Below, piece by piece: positions 49,839-60,716 of a DNA stretch of 64,000 nt. The position numbers were made by a program, and so were the translations under genes. The DNA is taken from contig MDYQ01000021.1 of assembly GCA_003024175.1 (NCBI GenBank), positions 1 to 64,000 of the forward strand, read 5' to 3'. Each line of letters opens with the position of its first letter. The stretch's first letter is position 1. Under the pieces are notes generated by a model that ran no database searches, was not told the origin of the DNA, and was given only the letters and a program-made list of their open reading frames with translations. This stretch comes from Planoprotostelium fungivorum (Eukaryota > Evosea > Variosea > Cavosteliida > Cavosteliaceae).

Positions 49839-52627
49839 CTAATCGTAGTCCTCTAAGAAACGATATTCGAACGTGAACTCTGTCTTCTTCCTCTGGCACC
49901 ATCCAGTCTCGTAGTCGAAATAGACATAGGTCCCCTGTTCGGAGTCGTTTGATATCTCCTTTGGTTCTTCGTGTCTCTGGAACCACGTGAGGTACTTCTT
50001 GTGATACCTCCACGACTGCTTCTTCAGCTCTTTTGCGGCAAGGTACCTGCACGTCTTAGATCGTAACGAGAGATGGAGAGGTGGACTCACTGTTGGTAGG
50101 TGCCCTGCTGGAAGTAGAAGATGAAGAAGAGGGTGTCCGTGTCAAACTTTTCAAAGAGCTGCGGGTTCTCAAAGATTCCGGCGGCCACCTGATGCAACAC
50201 GTGAGACCGACGTGATCGAGATGATGATGATGATGATGATGTCTACCTGGGGATAGTAGCTGGGCGTCAGATACGGCTTAGGCTTGGGTCGGTGTCTCTC
50301 CGAATCGTTCGGCTCGGGTAGACTCTTCAGAGATCCCTCCAGCATGCTCATGATGCTGTCCTGCTCGTGCGCGCTGAACTTTCCGTGTGATGTAGCAAAG
50401 TCGTTGAGTCCATCGCGGTCGTCAAAGTTGACGTCGTTCTTATCGTCTAACGGTTCGTCTCTGTCTCCCGAGAAGAACTTGTTCCTCTCGTAATCTCTAG
50501 AGTCTTCTGTGCTCTGTTTGTGTGAGATGAGATGCACGATGTGATGATGGAGATGATGATGATGAAGAGTGCACCTGTTGTGGGCCGATGACGGGGTTCA
50601 TCAGACCACCTGAAGGAGGTACCGTGACATTTCCTGCGGCAGATTGTGCCGTGTAAGAAGGCAGGGCACTGTTCTGGCTCTGGCTCGTTGTAGTTGGAGC
50701 GGCGACAGGAGCGGCGATTGGAGCTGACACGGGAGCGATTCCTGGAGGGGGTGTGGTCGATGTAGGAGCGGTAGTGGGAGAGGCTCCATTACCCGGGGCG
50801 TTACGTACAAACTGTGAGTACTGTACGCCCGTTGACCTGTCGAGATGAATGCGAGTTGTAGATCGATCCTCACTTGAGCGGATCTTCCTCTGCGGGCGGG
50901 AAAGCTGACGATGGGGGTGTGGCCTTGGCGGGTGAAGCTGCGAAAAGTCACGGAGATTTCATTTCGTAAAGATTACCTGGAACGGAAGTTGTCCCGGGTG
51001 CCGATGGTGTCGAAGTGTTTCTTGGTCTAGCGATCGTCACTGGTTGCGTGACCGGCGTTGGTGTTGGAGCTGCCGTGGGAGCCGGAGCTGTCACACGGCT
51101 GTCAGGGATGCGTACGGTACGTCAAACTCACCTGCGGGGGGTGGAGCGGCCGCCTTGACTTTGGGCTGTGGAGCCGGCTGCTGCTGCGTGACCTTCTGTG
51201 CCTGAGCTGCCGCGGCCGCCTGCTGCTGCGCCTTCAGATTATTCGACAGGATGGAATACTGAGCAACGGGTGCCGGCGTGACCTTCTGTGGTGACGGAGG
51301 TACCGCAGCTTTCACTGATATTTCCTTCAGTTTTCTCGCGAGAGACGATTCAGATACCTGGTGGTGCCGATTCCTTTGGTTTGTTGGCATTGATGATGAC
51401 ACCGGTGCTCTTGTTGAGAGAAGGGGGGGCGGGCGTGTGAGTTGGAGTGGGAGTAGATGATGTCAGTCCGCTCCTGCCGCTCGGAGGTGGTGTGGAATCG
51501 TCTGAGGAGTCATCGTCCGTGTCCATATCTCCCGCGGAGTTGCGAAGCATCAAGTTGTCGTCGTCTTCCTGCGAGAACGTAAGAGAGATTCGATTGCGGA
51601 TGAATTCGCGGGGAGAGACGAATCACCTTGAGTCCCAGTGAATCGTAAATCTCGTCGTCGTCCACAAAATCTGGCTCCGAATGGCTGTCTATATAATAAT
51701 CTACACTCTCCGTAATGTCGTCCACCTTTCATCATCAGCCATCATCATGCGATCGTCTATTGGACGCACCTGCTCTATAGTGATCGTGTCGTTCTCCAGG
51801 TTTCGCAGGACTCGTTCCAGTTTCTCGATGTGAAAGTTGTGACGTTCCAGTCGTGATGTCAATTCTTCAAGCCTGTGCGAGTGAGTTCTCGCTGTGGAAT
51901 GAGCTCTGTGTGACTTCACCTTGGATTTGAAGTGGTCTTCTTTCCTTTCTGGATGCTGGGGGTGATGGTCTCCATCTCCGTCTCGTATTGATCGATCTGT
52001 TCTCTGGGGGGGTTGAGTGGGAGAAAGAAGGTGAGGGAATGTCTTCACCTCAGCTCCCGCAGACATTTGCCGATCCATTGCCGTTGTGTATTCTTTCCAT
52101 CGTCATCGGTGGTTTGTTGTGACAGACCCTCTTTCGAGTATGCCTTCATCTTCGAATCTCGCTCGCATGCTTTGAACTGTTCCATTTTCTGTTGCATTAT
52201 CAACAAGGAATGTTCGATTCGGGATGACTTGTTCCGCCATTGGACTTACACTTTCTATATTCTTTCGAGCTTCCAATAGAGGGTTCTTCTGCTTCACTTC
52301 ATTGGAAGCAATCCACGTCTTTATCTGATCACGACTTCGCTGGAGCTTCTTGATCTCTTTCTTCAAATCTGCTTCATACTTCTCTTTTTGATTCGATGAC
52401 GTTGCCGCATGGACCTAAAGAAGATGAGATTTCGATGCCAATTCAGCCGAGATGGCTCTGAGCGAATTATACCTTCTCTAGTATATTATCAAACTCTTCA
52501 ACGCCTTCCACGACCTTCTTCAGGAGTCGGTCGATCTCCCCTACGGTGGGTTAGAAAACAGGAGAACATGGTGGAAGATAGTCCATCATAGACATGCCAT
52601 ACCTTGGAGCTTTCGATTCACCGACAT
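49839..52627 (-). CDS. cnot3: CCR4-NOT complex subunit 3 (NOT3/NOT5)
   Basis: The N-terminal coiled coil matches NOT3: [61 protein letters not shown] and [17 protein letters not shown]. The middle is Pro/Ala/Gln/Ser-rich low-complexity linker (51.6-50.6 kb). The C-terminal NOT box ends in [40 protein letters not shown] and [20 protein letters not shown], nearly as in animals and yeast. CNOT3 scaffolds mRNA deadenylation and decay in the cytoplasm. About ten exons. Some exon edges in the linker are unsure. Start at 52627. Confidence 0.93.
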
Positions 52628-52741
52628 ATTTCACGTATGGGTGATGTGATGTGTGGTTTGCTGGTCAAATTGTTCTCATTGAAATAAAACTTGGGCGAAA
52701 AAAGGCGCCACTGAAGTGAAATCAGTTAGCAACAGCGGAAT

Positions 52742-53837
52742 ATGGCTGCAACCACCGTCTCACCCTCTTCTATCTTCGATCCTGTGCACCACAGCTCTAT
52801 CTTCCACTTGCAAGTCTGCGTCACGGCTAAATACAGTCAGATCTACAATGCTGTAGCCCCAGGTGTAGATGATGGGACATTGGTACCGATGTATCTGAAT
52901 GAGATCGGGGTGTTGAGTTCTAGTGAGGAAGAGCCCGAATATGACACACCCGCCAGTCGCAGCGAGAAGAATTCTTCAGAGGTGATTACAAGTTGACGAT
53001 GTGAACTCAATCTGTCCGATCAGCTGATCAAGAAGTCTCAACTCGGAGTAGAGACGTACTTTGGCCAGAGACAGAAATCGAATCTATTGACCAAGAGATT
53101 CTGTGATCTCGATGAAGTAGAGCTGTTCGAATTCATGGTTCTAAGTAAATCACTGCGAGAGAGGGTCAAGTATGGATTCAAAGACATCAAGGGAAAGAAA
53201 ATCGAGGCCAAAGCCAAACTCATGCGAGAGTGTGTCCATCCATTTCACACCATCCCCGACTCATCCAACCCACAGCGAGCTGAATCGATACAAACTGGAC
53301 GTATTGAAACAGTACACCTCTCAGCTACCCGAATCACAAGCCGTCCTCAGCTTCCGCGAGTGGTCCAGCAGACAACAGACCGAGATGCTGATGAAAGCCA
53401 ACAAGTCCATGAACATCAGCAAGGTGATCGCGCTCCCCTCTATGTCTCTCGCTGAATCAACGGTAGCTTCCCAATCGAATGCGACTCCCAGCAGAATCAC
53501 CAGAGGTAGAAGGTGCCTACCATCCAAGCGTTTTGTTCAACTCTCTCGGCCCGGCAGACATCCACAGCGACATCATCATGATCAAGAGTACGCTGACGGA
53601 CCTCATCACGAGGATGGATCGATTAGAGAGGAAGGCAGATTCAATGGTGATGATCACGAACCTTCTGATAGAAGATGATGTCCAAGATGGGAAGCTGAGA
53701 CGATGCAGGGACTGAATCAAACGGAGGGAGATGCAGTTTTGATGCCTCGTAGTGTGATCCAGATGATGCAGCAATCTCAGAACTCTCTCGCGAGTAACGA
53801 TGTAAATATTGGATTGTTCCCTGGTGAACATAATTGA
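52742..53837 (+). CDS. unknown protein with C-terminal coiled coil
   Basis: Several exons run from ATG 52742 to TGA 53837, followed by an AATAAA at about 53842. The N-terminal part (SSIFHLQVCVTAKYSQIYNA ... SSSEEEPEY) is mixed, then helical charged segments (FCDLDEVELFEFMVLSKSL, ELNRYKLDVLKQYTSQL) and a short coiled coil (LTDLITRMDRLERKADSM) before a Gln/Asn-rich tail. I do not recognise the family. The last join (MDRLERKADSM|GLNQTEGDA) follows a consensus GT-AG intron. Probably soluble; function unknown. Confidence 0.6.
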
Positions 53838-54039
53838 TGTGAATAAAAATGGAGTTGTTGAACATGGTCCACACTCTACCGATGGTGAATCACTCCTCGC
53901 GGCCGCTGGCCGCAAGTTCCACGAAGCCCTTCCAGTTCTGAGACATCGATGTAGTTCCAAATGTCGGTGGATAAGGATAAGGGATGCAACATGTCACCCG
54001 AAGAAGAATATTCGTTTTGCACCCGCTGAAACATAAGAC

Positions 54040-54771
54040 ATGGCCCATCTCTCAAATTCAAAGGATACAAGGATCATCCAAGGTGGAAGGTGTGTCTGGC
54101 ACTTGAGAGATCGACTGACGCATCTTTAGCATCACCCTTCCATGCAAGAGCTGCCTGCAAGGATTCTATGCCTCTGATATTGTTCAAAAGACGAGTGAGA
54201 GATCATGCCGTATGATTATTCTGAAGAGACGATAGCGGACAATCACTACTTCCATTCGAGATGTTTCAACTGTGCCACGTGCAAGCATCCTTTTGTCTTA
54301 CCCATGGAACAACAGACAGAGCACAATCTGAATTCCAGCAAGGTATCTTCCATTATGATTTCTCTCCTGCTTAGCTAAGGGTAACAGCCACTCTTGGTTG
54401 AAAAGGTTCATGAGGTCAAGGGACTCCCGTACTGTGTCAAGTGCTATCGTGAGTTTTCACATCGATGTGCATATCGCTAATTAGTTGACAGCTGCTGCAT
54501 GCCAGAATCGTTGTTCACAATGCACAAAGGTGATCCATATTGGCATCGATCGCAGCTAAACCTTTTAGGTCATCAAATCGAGCATGCCATTCATGCAGAT
54601 GAAGGGCAACAGCAACATGTGAGTCTGCCGATGAGAAGGAGAATCTGAAAAAGGAACAGGTATCACCCAGAGTGCTTCGTCTGCTCGAACGAAAACTGCA
54701 ATACGAAGCTGAGTGGAGGGTACATCATCAAAGCAGGGAAAGGGTATTGCCCCTCTTGTGGAGCGAAATGA
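54040..54771 (+). CDS. two-LIM-domain protein
   Basis: Starts MAHLSNSKDTRIIQGG at 54040; about six short exons. LIM1 reads PCKSCLQGFYAS, then YFHSRCFNCATCKHPF and LPYCVKCYP, with the full C-x2-C / H-x2-C / C-x2-C ligand set across introns. LIM2 begins CSQCTKVIKSSM, continues YHPECFVCSNENC and closes YIIKAGKGYCPSCGAK at the stop. Both zinc-ligand sets are complete. The size, about 150 aa, resembles CRP-type or LIM-only proteins that act at actin and adhesion sites or as adaptors. The start was chosen because its exon gives IIQGGSITLPCKSC in frame. Confidence 0.75.
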
Positions 54772-55103
54772 ATAATCTATTCATCAAATGTCCTCTTCTT
54801 TTGTATCCACACCTCTGCCTCATCTACTGCTTTATTATCCTTTTGGTTCCGCAGGCAACTGAGCCTTCAGTGCATCATCTTCACCTTCATCCAAGAGGAT
54901 CAAGGCCAAAAGGTCAGCGGGTACACCAACTATACGGAGTGCCTGAAGATGCAGCTTTGAGCTCTTCTCCAGTGCACGAGAGTCGTAACGGTAATTCACG
55001 TCCCGAAGGGACCAGTGAATGTACAGGTCGTGACGATAGTCAGGAGTCTCCTCAAAATTGTGATGATCAGCCTTGGAAAATTCTGCAAACAAACATAGAC
55101 AAC

Positions 55104-55280
55104 CATCATATAAAAAGAGGGTATTATAGCGGATTTATCTACAACTCAACACACACTGAATGCTTGCTTCCTGTGATCAGTTTGTAAATTCTCTGCAAAA
55201 CATTTGTAAGCTTTTGTATGCTCAGAGCATGCTTTGTACAGACTAGATAAAAATCTTTGCACATTGAAAGATAGTATCCT
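55104..55280 (+). repeat. left terminal inverted repeat of the element
   Basis: Matches the reverse complement of 59820-59996 from CATCATATAAAAAGAG through AGATAGTATCCT with scattered differences. Contains TATAGCGGATTTATCTACAA in the outer part. Confidence 0.85.
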
Positions 55281-55330
55281 TCTCTCTTTCATCGTATGGT
55301 CTGTCTTCAATCTGACTTATTTCTTTTCAG

Positions 55331-55617
55331 ATCTTCGGTCCGTATCGTGCCGTCTCTTTATAGACTCGTCTCGAGCGTCCACAGGTAACGACACCTCGCC
55401 GACGTCGGTTCATTCCTCTCTCATTCTGACTCTATTCCAGGTCTTGGGTCCGTATTCCACTGTCCGTTCGAAGAAGACCCTTTGAGCATTTATCTAGGTA
55501 ACAACACGCCGACCCAACATCGGTTCGTCTTCGTCTTTTCTGATGTTCATTTCAGGTTTCGAGTTTGTATCGTCCACCGTCAATCAATTTCAAAGAGACT
55601 TTTTCAAACCATCTTAG
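55331..55617 (+). repeat. three tandem exon-intron-like units
   Basis: Segments 55331-55384, 55441-55497 and 55556-55617 are alike (each with a GTCCGTAT/GTTTGTAT core), each preceded by a pyrimidine tract and CAG, and each followed by GGTAAC or GGTATG. The 56- and 58-nt spacers are also alike (GTAAC..ACACC..CGCCGAC..CGGTTC). The period is 110-115 bp. It looks like duplication of one short exon with its intron. Confidence 0.6.
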
Positions 55618-55892
55618 GTATGATTATTCGATTCTCAAATAATGTAAGTGATTCTAACATCCAAAGATCATGGTTTTCACTTACCGTAAGCACCCTTTTA
55701 CTCAAGGGGATACCGAAGAGAAAAGCGATGCCAAATTGAGCCGTGATGAGCTTGCAAGCGCTTTCTCTCTACAAGCCTCTTCTATTCGTATCAAGCGTCC
55801 AGATGGTGTTGCAGCGGTTATTGAGAATGCGCAAGATGATATCATCTACACCGTTCATGGAAGCTCTGCTGCTCAGACCACCACAGCCGGTG

Positions 55893-57417
55893 AGTCGACC
55901 CTTCTTTATTCTCTTTATATTCTCTTTATTCTCGTCGCGGTGTCCCCAGGGCCTCTATGGGGCTCTACGGGCAGGGTGACTCTTGGAAGTTTGCCTTCAT
56001 CCTTTTTGGAATTTCTCTTGGACTTGCAGTGGCTTCTTTCTTCTTCGGCTCATCAAACTGGGATGCCGTGCAAGCAATTTGGAACTCTGTCAAAGAACTC
56101 GCTATTGTCTACCTTCTCTGAAGATCTCAAGTCCGCAGAGCTCCACAAGAAGGTCCAATAGCTGCTCCCTCCAATCAAATAGCGGATGTATCTGTCCCTT
56201 TGATACAACAGATCCAAGATCAGGCCTCCCGATTGAGAAGGAGCTCATCTAGTGGCTCTGTCTGATAAAATGTGCACTATTTATAGTTTCATTAAATATG
56301 TTCTTGCTCAATATTTCATAGTGCCAAGATGGGTACCCCTCTTTATGTTTTTACCCGTGGTGTTTGTGTATCGGGTAAAAAAAAGGATGCTTTTTACCCT
56401 ACGTGGAATGACTCCAAGGTCTTGGGTTCAAAACTCAGCAAAGCCATTTTTTTATCCAAGGGCTGCACATTTACACTGTTTTCTATTACTAGCGTAGGTT
56501 GGATGCTTATATTATGATGTCTCTAGAAAACAATACAGGTTCACAGTGATCAAGGTTTCTGTAAGGTTGACCTTAAGTGTTGTGCCCAACATTTGACATC
56601 ATTGACTAATTGGAAAGCTCGGAGAAAAGTCAGTGAAAACTCAGCAACCAAGAANAGTCGACCCTTCTTTATTCTCTTTATATTCTCTTTATTCTCGTCG
56701 CGGTGTCCCCAGGGCCTCTATGGGGCTCTACGGGCAGGGTGACTCTTGGAAGTTTGCCTTCATCCTTTTTGGAATTTCTCTTGGACTTGCAGTGGCTTCT
56801 TTCTTCTTCGGCTCATCAAACTGGGATGCCGTGCAAGCAATTTGGAACTCTGTCAAAGAACTCGCTATTGTCTACCTTCTCTGAAGATCTCAAGTCCGCA
56901 GAGCTCCACAAGAAGGTCCAATAGCTGCTCCCTCCAATCAAATAGCGGATGTATCTGTCCCTTTGATACAACAGATCCAAGATCAGGCCTCCCGATTGAG
57001 AAGGAGCTCATCTAGTGGCTCTGTCTGATAAAATGTGCACTATTTATAGTTTCATTAAATATGTTCTTGCTCAATATTTCATAGTGCCAAGATGGGTACC
57101 CCTCTTTATGTTTTTACCCGTGGTGTTTGTGTATCGGGTAAAAAAAAGGATGCTTTTTACCCTACGTGGAATGACTCCAAGGTCTTGGGTTCAAAACTCA
57201 GCAAAGCCATTTTTTTATCCAAGGGCTGCACATTTACACTGTTTTCTATTACTAGCGTAGGTTGGATGCTTATATTATGATGTCTCTAGAAAACAATACA
57301 GGTTCACAGTGATCAAGGTTTCTGTAAGGTTGACCTTAAGTGTTGTGCCCAACATTTGACATCATTGACTAATTGGAAAGCTCGGAGAAAAGTCAGTGAA
57401 AACTCAGCAACCAAGAA
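55893..57417 (+). repeat. 763-bp direct duplication around the single N
   Basis: 55893-56654 and 56656-57417 are identical as far as I can read, joined by one unresolved base at 56655. An exact copy with an N at the joint is what results when overlapping contig ends are abutted rather than merged. It doubles the short ORFs here, including the 62-codon frame starting MGTPLYVFTRGVCVSGKKK. Confidence 0.9.
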
Positions 57418-57657
57418 ACACATTCAATGCACATTCATTGAAAAGGAACACCTTGGCTTTCTTTGGTTTGAAATCATTCTTTATAAACAGAGACTCATTG
57501 AACTGTTTGGTTCTTATGTGGTGACCATACACCACATTTTTTTTCAACCAGAAGAAGATCATTCAAATACCATTCCTGTTCCACAATGCTAAATTAGTGA
57601 TCCCAGTTCTTATTATAAATTCTTATTTAAGAGTTAATCCTTTCAAACCTTAATTCT

Positions 57658-58290
57658 ATGATATTATTTTGCTCTCTAATAGCCTTTCCTGCTGTTAAAA
57701 AGATTTTAGCTGATAATGAGCAGTTTCAGGCAATTCTAGGTCAGAATAATGGGATGATGCAACAAGCATACAACAAGTATCTGGCAGCTAATGCCAAAGT
57801 TAACGACCTAACCAGACAGCAACAGAGTAAGCAGGTAAGTTGGTTGATGAATAAACCTAAGAAGCAGTTCTTAGGATGTGTGGCAAAACATACACCTCCT
57901 GAAGTGTTCCAAAAGTGTGTTGAGCAGTATGATGATCCTGATGCTAAATATGAACAGTACAAGATCATACCATATAGTGGACTGAGAAACTCAGCATATG
58001 AGAAAGAGTTGAATGCAGGACACACAAACAGAGCAGCAGTGCTGAGACCACCTCCTGGAATGAAGATACAGCACCTGCCCAAAGGTATTAGAGAGTATGT
58101 AAGTAAGAACCCTAGTGAATTCAAGGATTACCTTGATGAAATATCAGCTGAAACCAAATATCTCAGTACTATCAGCAGATTAGTGAAGAAGGAGACTGGA
58201 CCAGATGCAAGAGATAGAATCAGAAGAAGGATTCTACAAGCTGCAGAGGATACAGGTGATGACACTGATGTTGATGTTGAAAATGAGTAA
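57658..58290 (+). CDS. element ORF: basic 210-aa protein
   Basis: A single open frame in the AT-richer part of the element. The N-terminus is hydrophobic (FCSLIAFPAVKKIL), followed by Gln/Asn-rich helix (NNGMMQQAYNKYLAANAK), a Pro-rich middle (LRPPPGMKIQHLPKGI) and a basic stretch ending in an acidic tail (RDRIRRRILQ ... DDTDVDVENE). The codon choice is more A/T-rich than in the host genes. A splice donor-like GTAAGT near 57835 suggests a possible intron. No domain is recognised; I give it no function. Confidence 0.5.
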   Translation: MILFCSLIAFPAVKKILADNEQFQAILGQNNGMMQQAYNKYLAANAKVNDLTRQQQSKQVSWLMNKPKKQFLGCVAKHTPPEVFQKCVEQYDDPDAKYEQYKIIPYSGLRNSAYEKELNAGHTNRAAVLRPPPGMKIQHLPKGIREYVSKNPSEFKDYLDEISAETKYLSTISRLVKKETGPDARDRIRRRILQAAEDTGDDTDVDVENE

Positions 58291-58514
58291 ATTTTAGTAT
58301 TTCTGGGTAAAACATAGGAAAACAAGTAAATCTTCTTTTTTGTACACTTGACAAGCACTGCAAACACTGATATCTTACTAATACTACTATAAATCTACTT
58401 TATATAACATTACCATCTTACCAATTTTTACTATTCTTACTATTTATTTACTTTTAATTTACCCAGCAAAATTACTATATTTACTATAATATTACCTAAT
58501 TACTACATTTTACT

Positions 58515-58937
58515 ATGACACAATGGTGGAACTCTGCATACAATGATGTAATCATTCAGCTCCCACAAAGCATTGTAGACTGCTTAAAACATAGGATACA
58601 GAACACAAAGATCAGAGGTAAGAAATGTGAGCTGAGTGAAGAATCTGAGAATCTCAAAGGACTGTTTGAGAGGGAACTAACAACATACAACAACAAGAAA
58701 CAATGTATGAAAATGAATAATAAGAGATATGAGGAAAGGTTACAAGAATTACTAGAAGAGAAAGAGAAAGAGTATGAAGTAGAAATCAAAAGGGTACAAG
58801 TAGAATGTACCAGTAAGACAATGTCTTTAGAACTTCAGCTAGAGGAGGTGATCAAGACAATAGAGCAAAAGGACAAATTCATCACAAAACAGATTATAGT
58901 AATTAGAGCATACAAAGAAAAGTTAGAGCAACAGTAG
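58515..58937 (+). CDS. element ORF: 140-aa coiled-coil protein
   Basis: ATG-led frame, MTQWWNSAYNDVIIQLP, then a long charged coiled coil (RYEERLQELLEEKEKEYEVE, LELQLEEVIKTIEQKDKFI) to the stop. The base composition is AT-rich like the preceding ORF. It stands 224 bp after it, with the same orientation. No homology recognised; a structural or oligomerising role is typical for such sequence but not shown. Confidence 0.5.
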   Translation: MTQWWNSAYNDVIIQLPQSIVDCLKHRIQNTKIRGKKCELSEESENLKGLFERELTTYNNKKQCMKMNNKRYEERLQELLEEKEKEYEVEIKRVQVECTSKTMSLELQLEEVIKTIEQKDKFITKQIIVIRAYKEKLEQQ

Positions 58938-58979
58938 ATTTGCTGAAAACTAGCCTTTGATGCATCCTAAGCACACTCT

Positions 58980-59996
58980 ATAGCAGTCTCTAAAGGAATA
59001 CATGGCACATTATATAGCTTGCTTCACTCAGGTTCAGCAAGCTGGCAAGAGGTGTGTAGTGATTTCCCCCAAGACTGCATAAAATGTGCTCTTAGTGCAT
59101 AAAAGCTTGTAAAATATTTGTTATGGTCTATGAAAGGTAAGAGAAAAGTATGCATAAAGCATGCTCTAAGCAGACACAAAGAGAAACACAAAGCACACAA
59201 TAATGCTTGCTGAGCCAAAGTGGCTCAGCAAGCAAGCAGGTAGTGTGTAGAGGTTTCCAACTAGTCTGCATAAAGCATACTGAGAGTGCATGAAAGCTTA
59301 CAAATCATCTTATAATTTTTTGTTACAGTCTAATAAAGATGTGTGTGGTAAGCATGTTCTTAGTAGACACAAAGGAAATACAAAGCACAAGGCCCACCCA
59401 CATGCCCTCATTAGCCTCTGCCTCTATGAGGCAAAGGCTACTATCTTTTAGTGTGCAGCAATTTCCACCCAATCTATATAAAGCATGTTCTGAGCACACA
59501 AAAGCTTACAAATGTTTTGCAAAGAATTTACAAACTGATCACAGGAAGCGAGCATTCCGTGTGTGTTTAGTTGTAGATAAATCCGCTATAATATTCCCTT
59601 TTTATATGATGCTCCACAACGTAGCGTCATAACAGTCTAATGCAAAATGTCTCTTATTTCTATCCCATTCAGCGGCATGACAGAATATCATGCGGAACTG
59701 ATATCCACTAAAGTCATCTTTGTGATAACAGTTCTTCAAGTTCTTAGCAGACAACAACAGAAACACCACACTCAAGGCCCACCCACAAACCCTTATTAGC
59801 CTCTGCCTCTATGAGGCACAGGATACTATCTTTTAGTGTGCAGTGATTTCTGCCCAGTCTGCATAAAGCATGCTCTGAGCACACAAAAGCTTATAAATGT
59901 TTTGCAGAGAATTTACAAACTGACCACAGGAGGCAAGCGTTCAGTATGTGTTGAGTTGTAGATAAATCCGCTATAATACCCTCTTTTTATATGATG
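58980..59996. repeat. subterminal repeat array and right terminal repeat
   Basis: Related blocks recur in tandem. Two long copies of the terminal sequence end in TTTTTATATGATG at 59613 and 59996; degenerate shorter copies (GCATAAA..GCTTACAAA core) lie at about 59080-59120 and 59260-59320. 59820-59996 is the inverted match of the left end. Confidence 0.75.
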
Positions 59997-60716
59997 TACT
60001 TGTTGTGATAGGAGTAATAGATTGCCTCGGTCGTGTCGAGAAGGGTACGAATGATGTTCTGTGGCACACCCATGCGAGAAGTGAACTCGTCGACTGTTGG
60101 TCGAGAGTTTTCAACCAGATGCATTTGGATGGCCTCCTTCGCTTCCGCTGATGTTGGGATTGTAGGAGGTTGAGGCTTTGCGACTAGTGAACCAGCTCCT
60201 GGTGGTGTTATTCTCTGTCGTGATGATGATCTCACCTGTATGTTTCGCATGCTTTCGTGCGGTTGCAAAAGCCTTCTTTCCAATCATCACCCCTTTTGCT
60301 CTCAATGACTTCAATTTCTCATAGGGTGATATCAATGACAGCCACATCTGTCGGTTTCTGTCCTTCTCGTCTAGATCGTTGATCTGATTTTTGATGGCAG
60401 CAAACAACTTTTCGTATAATATGTGCGACTTCTTCCACTCTGCCACCTGTTTCGTATCTGCTGATCGATTCAATCAGGACCGATTATGACCTCAAGGTCA
60501 ATCACCATTCTGATCGAGACGCGACACAATTTGTGTACGACTTCTGACGGCAGAGTTGATAGATCTCTTCTCAGTAGAAGGCATGGGTTGCGATGATGTG
60601 ATCAAAAAGAACAGTGTAGCGCGAAAATTTTATGGCACATTCGGGAGTCCTTCTTGGCCACCAACCGGAAAAATCGAAACACCTATCTAAATTTCATCTT
60701 TGCTCCGGCCCCCGAT

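Larger units (their letters stand above)
55104..59996. mobile_element. unclassified ~4.9-kb element with terminal inverted repeats
   Basis: The ends are inverted repeats of about 177 bp (55104-55280 and 59820-59996), roughly 90% alike, beginning CATCATATAAAAAGAGGG. The interior is AT-richer than the host genes. Internal parts: three tandem mini-exon-like units (55331-55617), a short hydrophobic ORF region (55.67-57.3 kb, partly doubled), a 210-aa basic ORF (57658-58290), a 140-aa coiled-coil ORF (58515-58937), and subterminal repeats (58.98-60.0 kb). No transposase, integrase, polymerase or capsid gene is recognised. No target-site duplication is evident. It could be a non-autonomous or novel DNA transposon or a virus-like element; family and age are open, but the well-matched ends suggest it is fairly young. 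Confidence 0.75.
54835..60473 (-). pseudogene. host gene split by the TIR element (intronic or disrupted)
   Basis: Two host-like pieces flank the 4.9-kb element on the same strand. The upstream piece (60473-59997) encodes MNRSADTKQVAEWKKSHILY..., a coiled-coil part, then KEAIQMHLVENSRPTVDEF and RTLLDTTEAIYYSYHNK, ending at the element's right edge. The downstream piece (55092-54835) encodes FEETPDYRHDLYIHWSLRD ... LLALILLDEGEDD after a TTTGCAG acceptor. A GTACAT donor lies just at the right boundary, so the element may sit inside an intron, but the two reading frames do not join simply by eye. I cannot tell whether the gene still works, or whether the pieces are separate genes. Family unknown. 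Confidence 0.45.

Noticed and set aside
50220-50580. GATGAT runs as a microsatellite of interest
   Set aside because: Short intronic GATGAT tracts occur in many introns here and look like ordinary slippage.
55893-57417. the duplicated block as a biological tandem duplication
   Set aside because: The copies appear identical and meet at the only N in the window, which fits an assembly overlap better.
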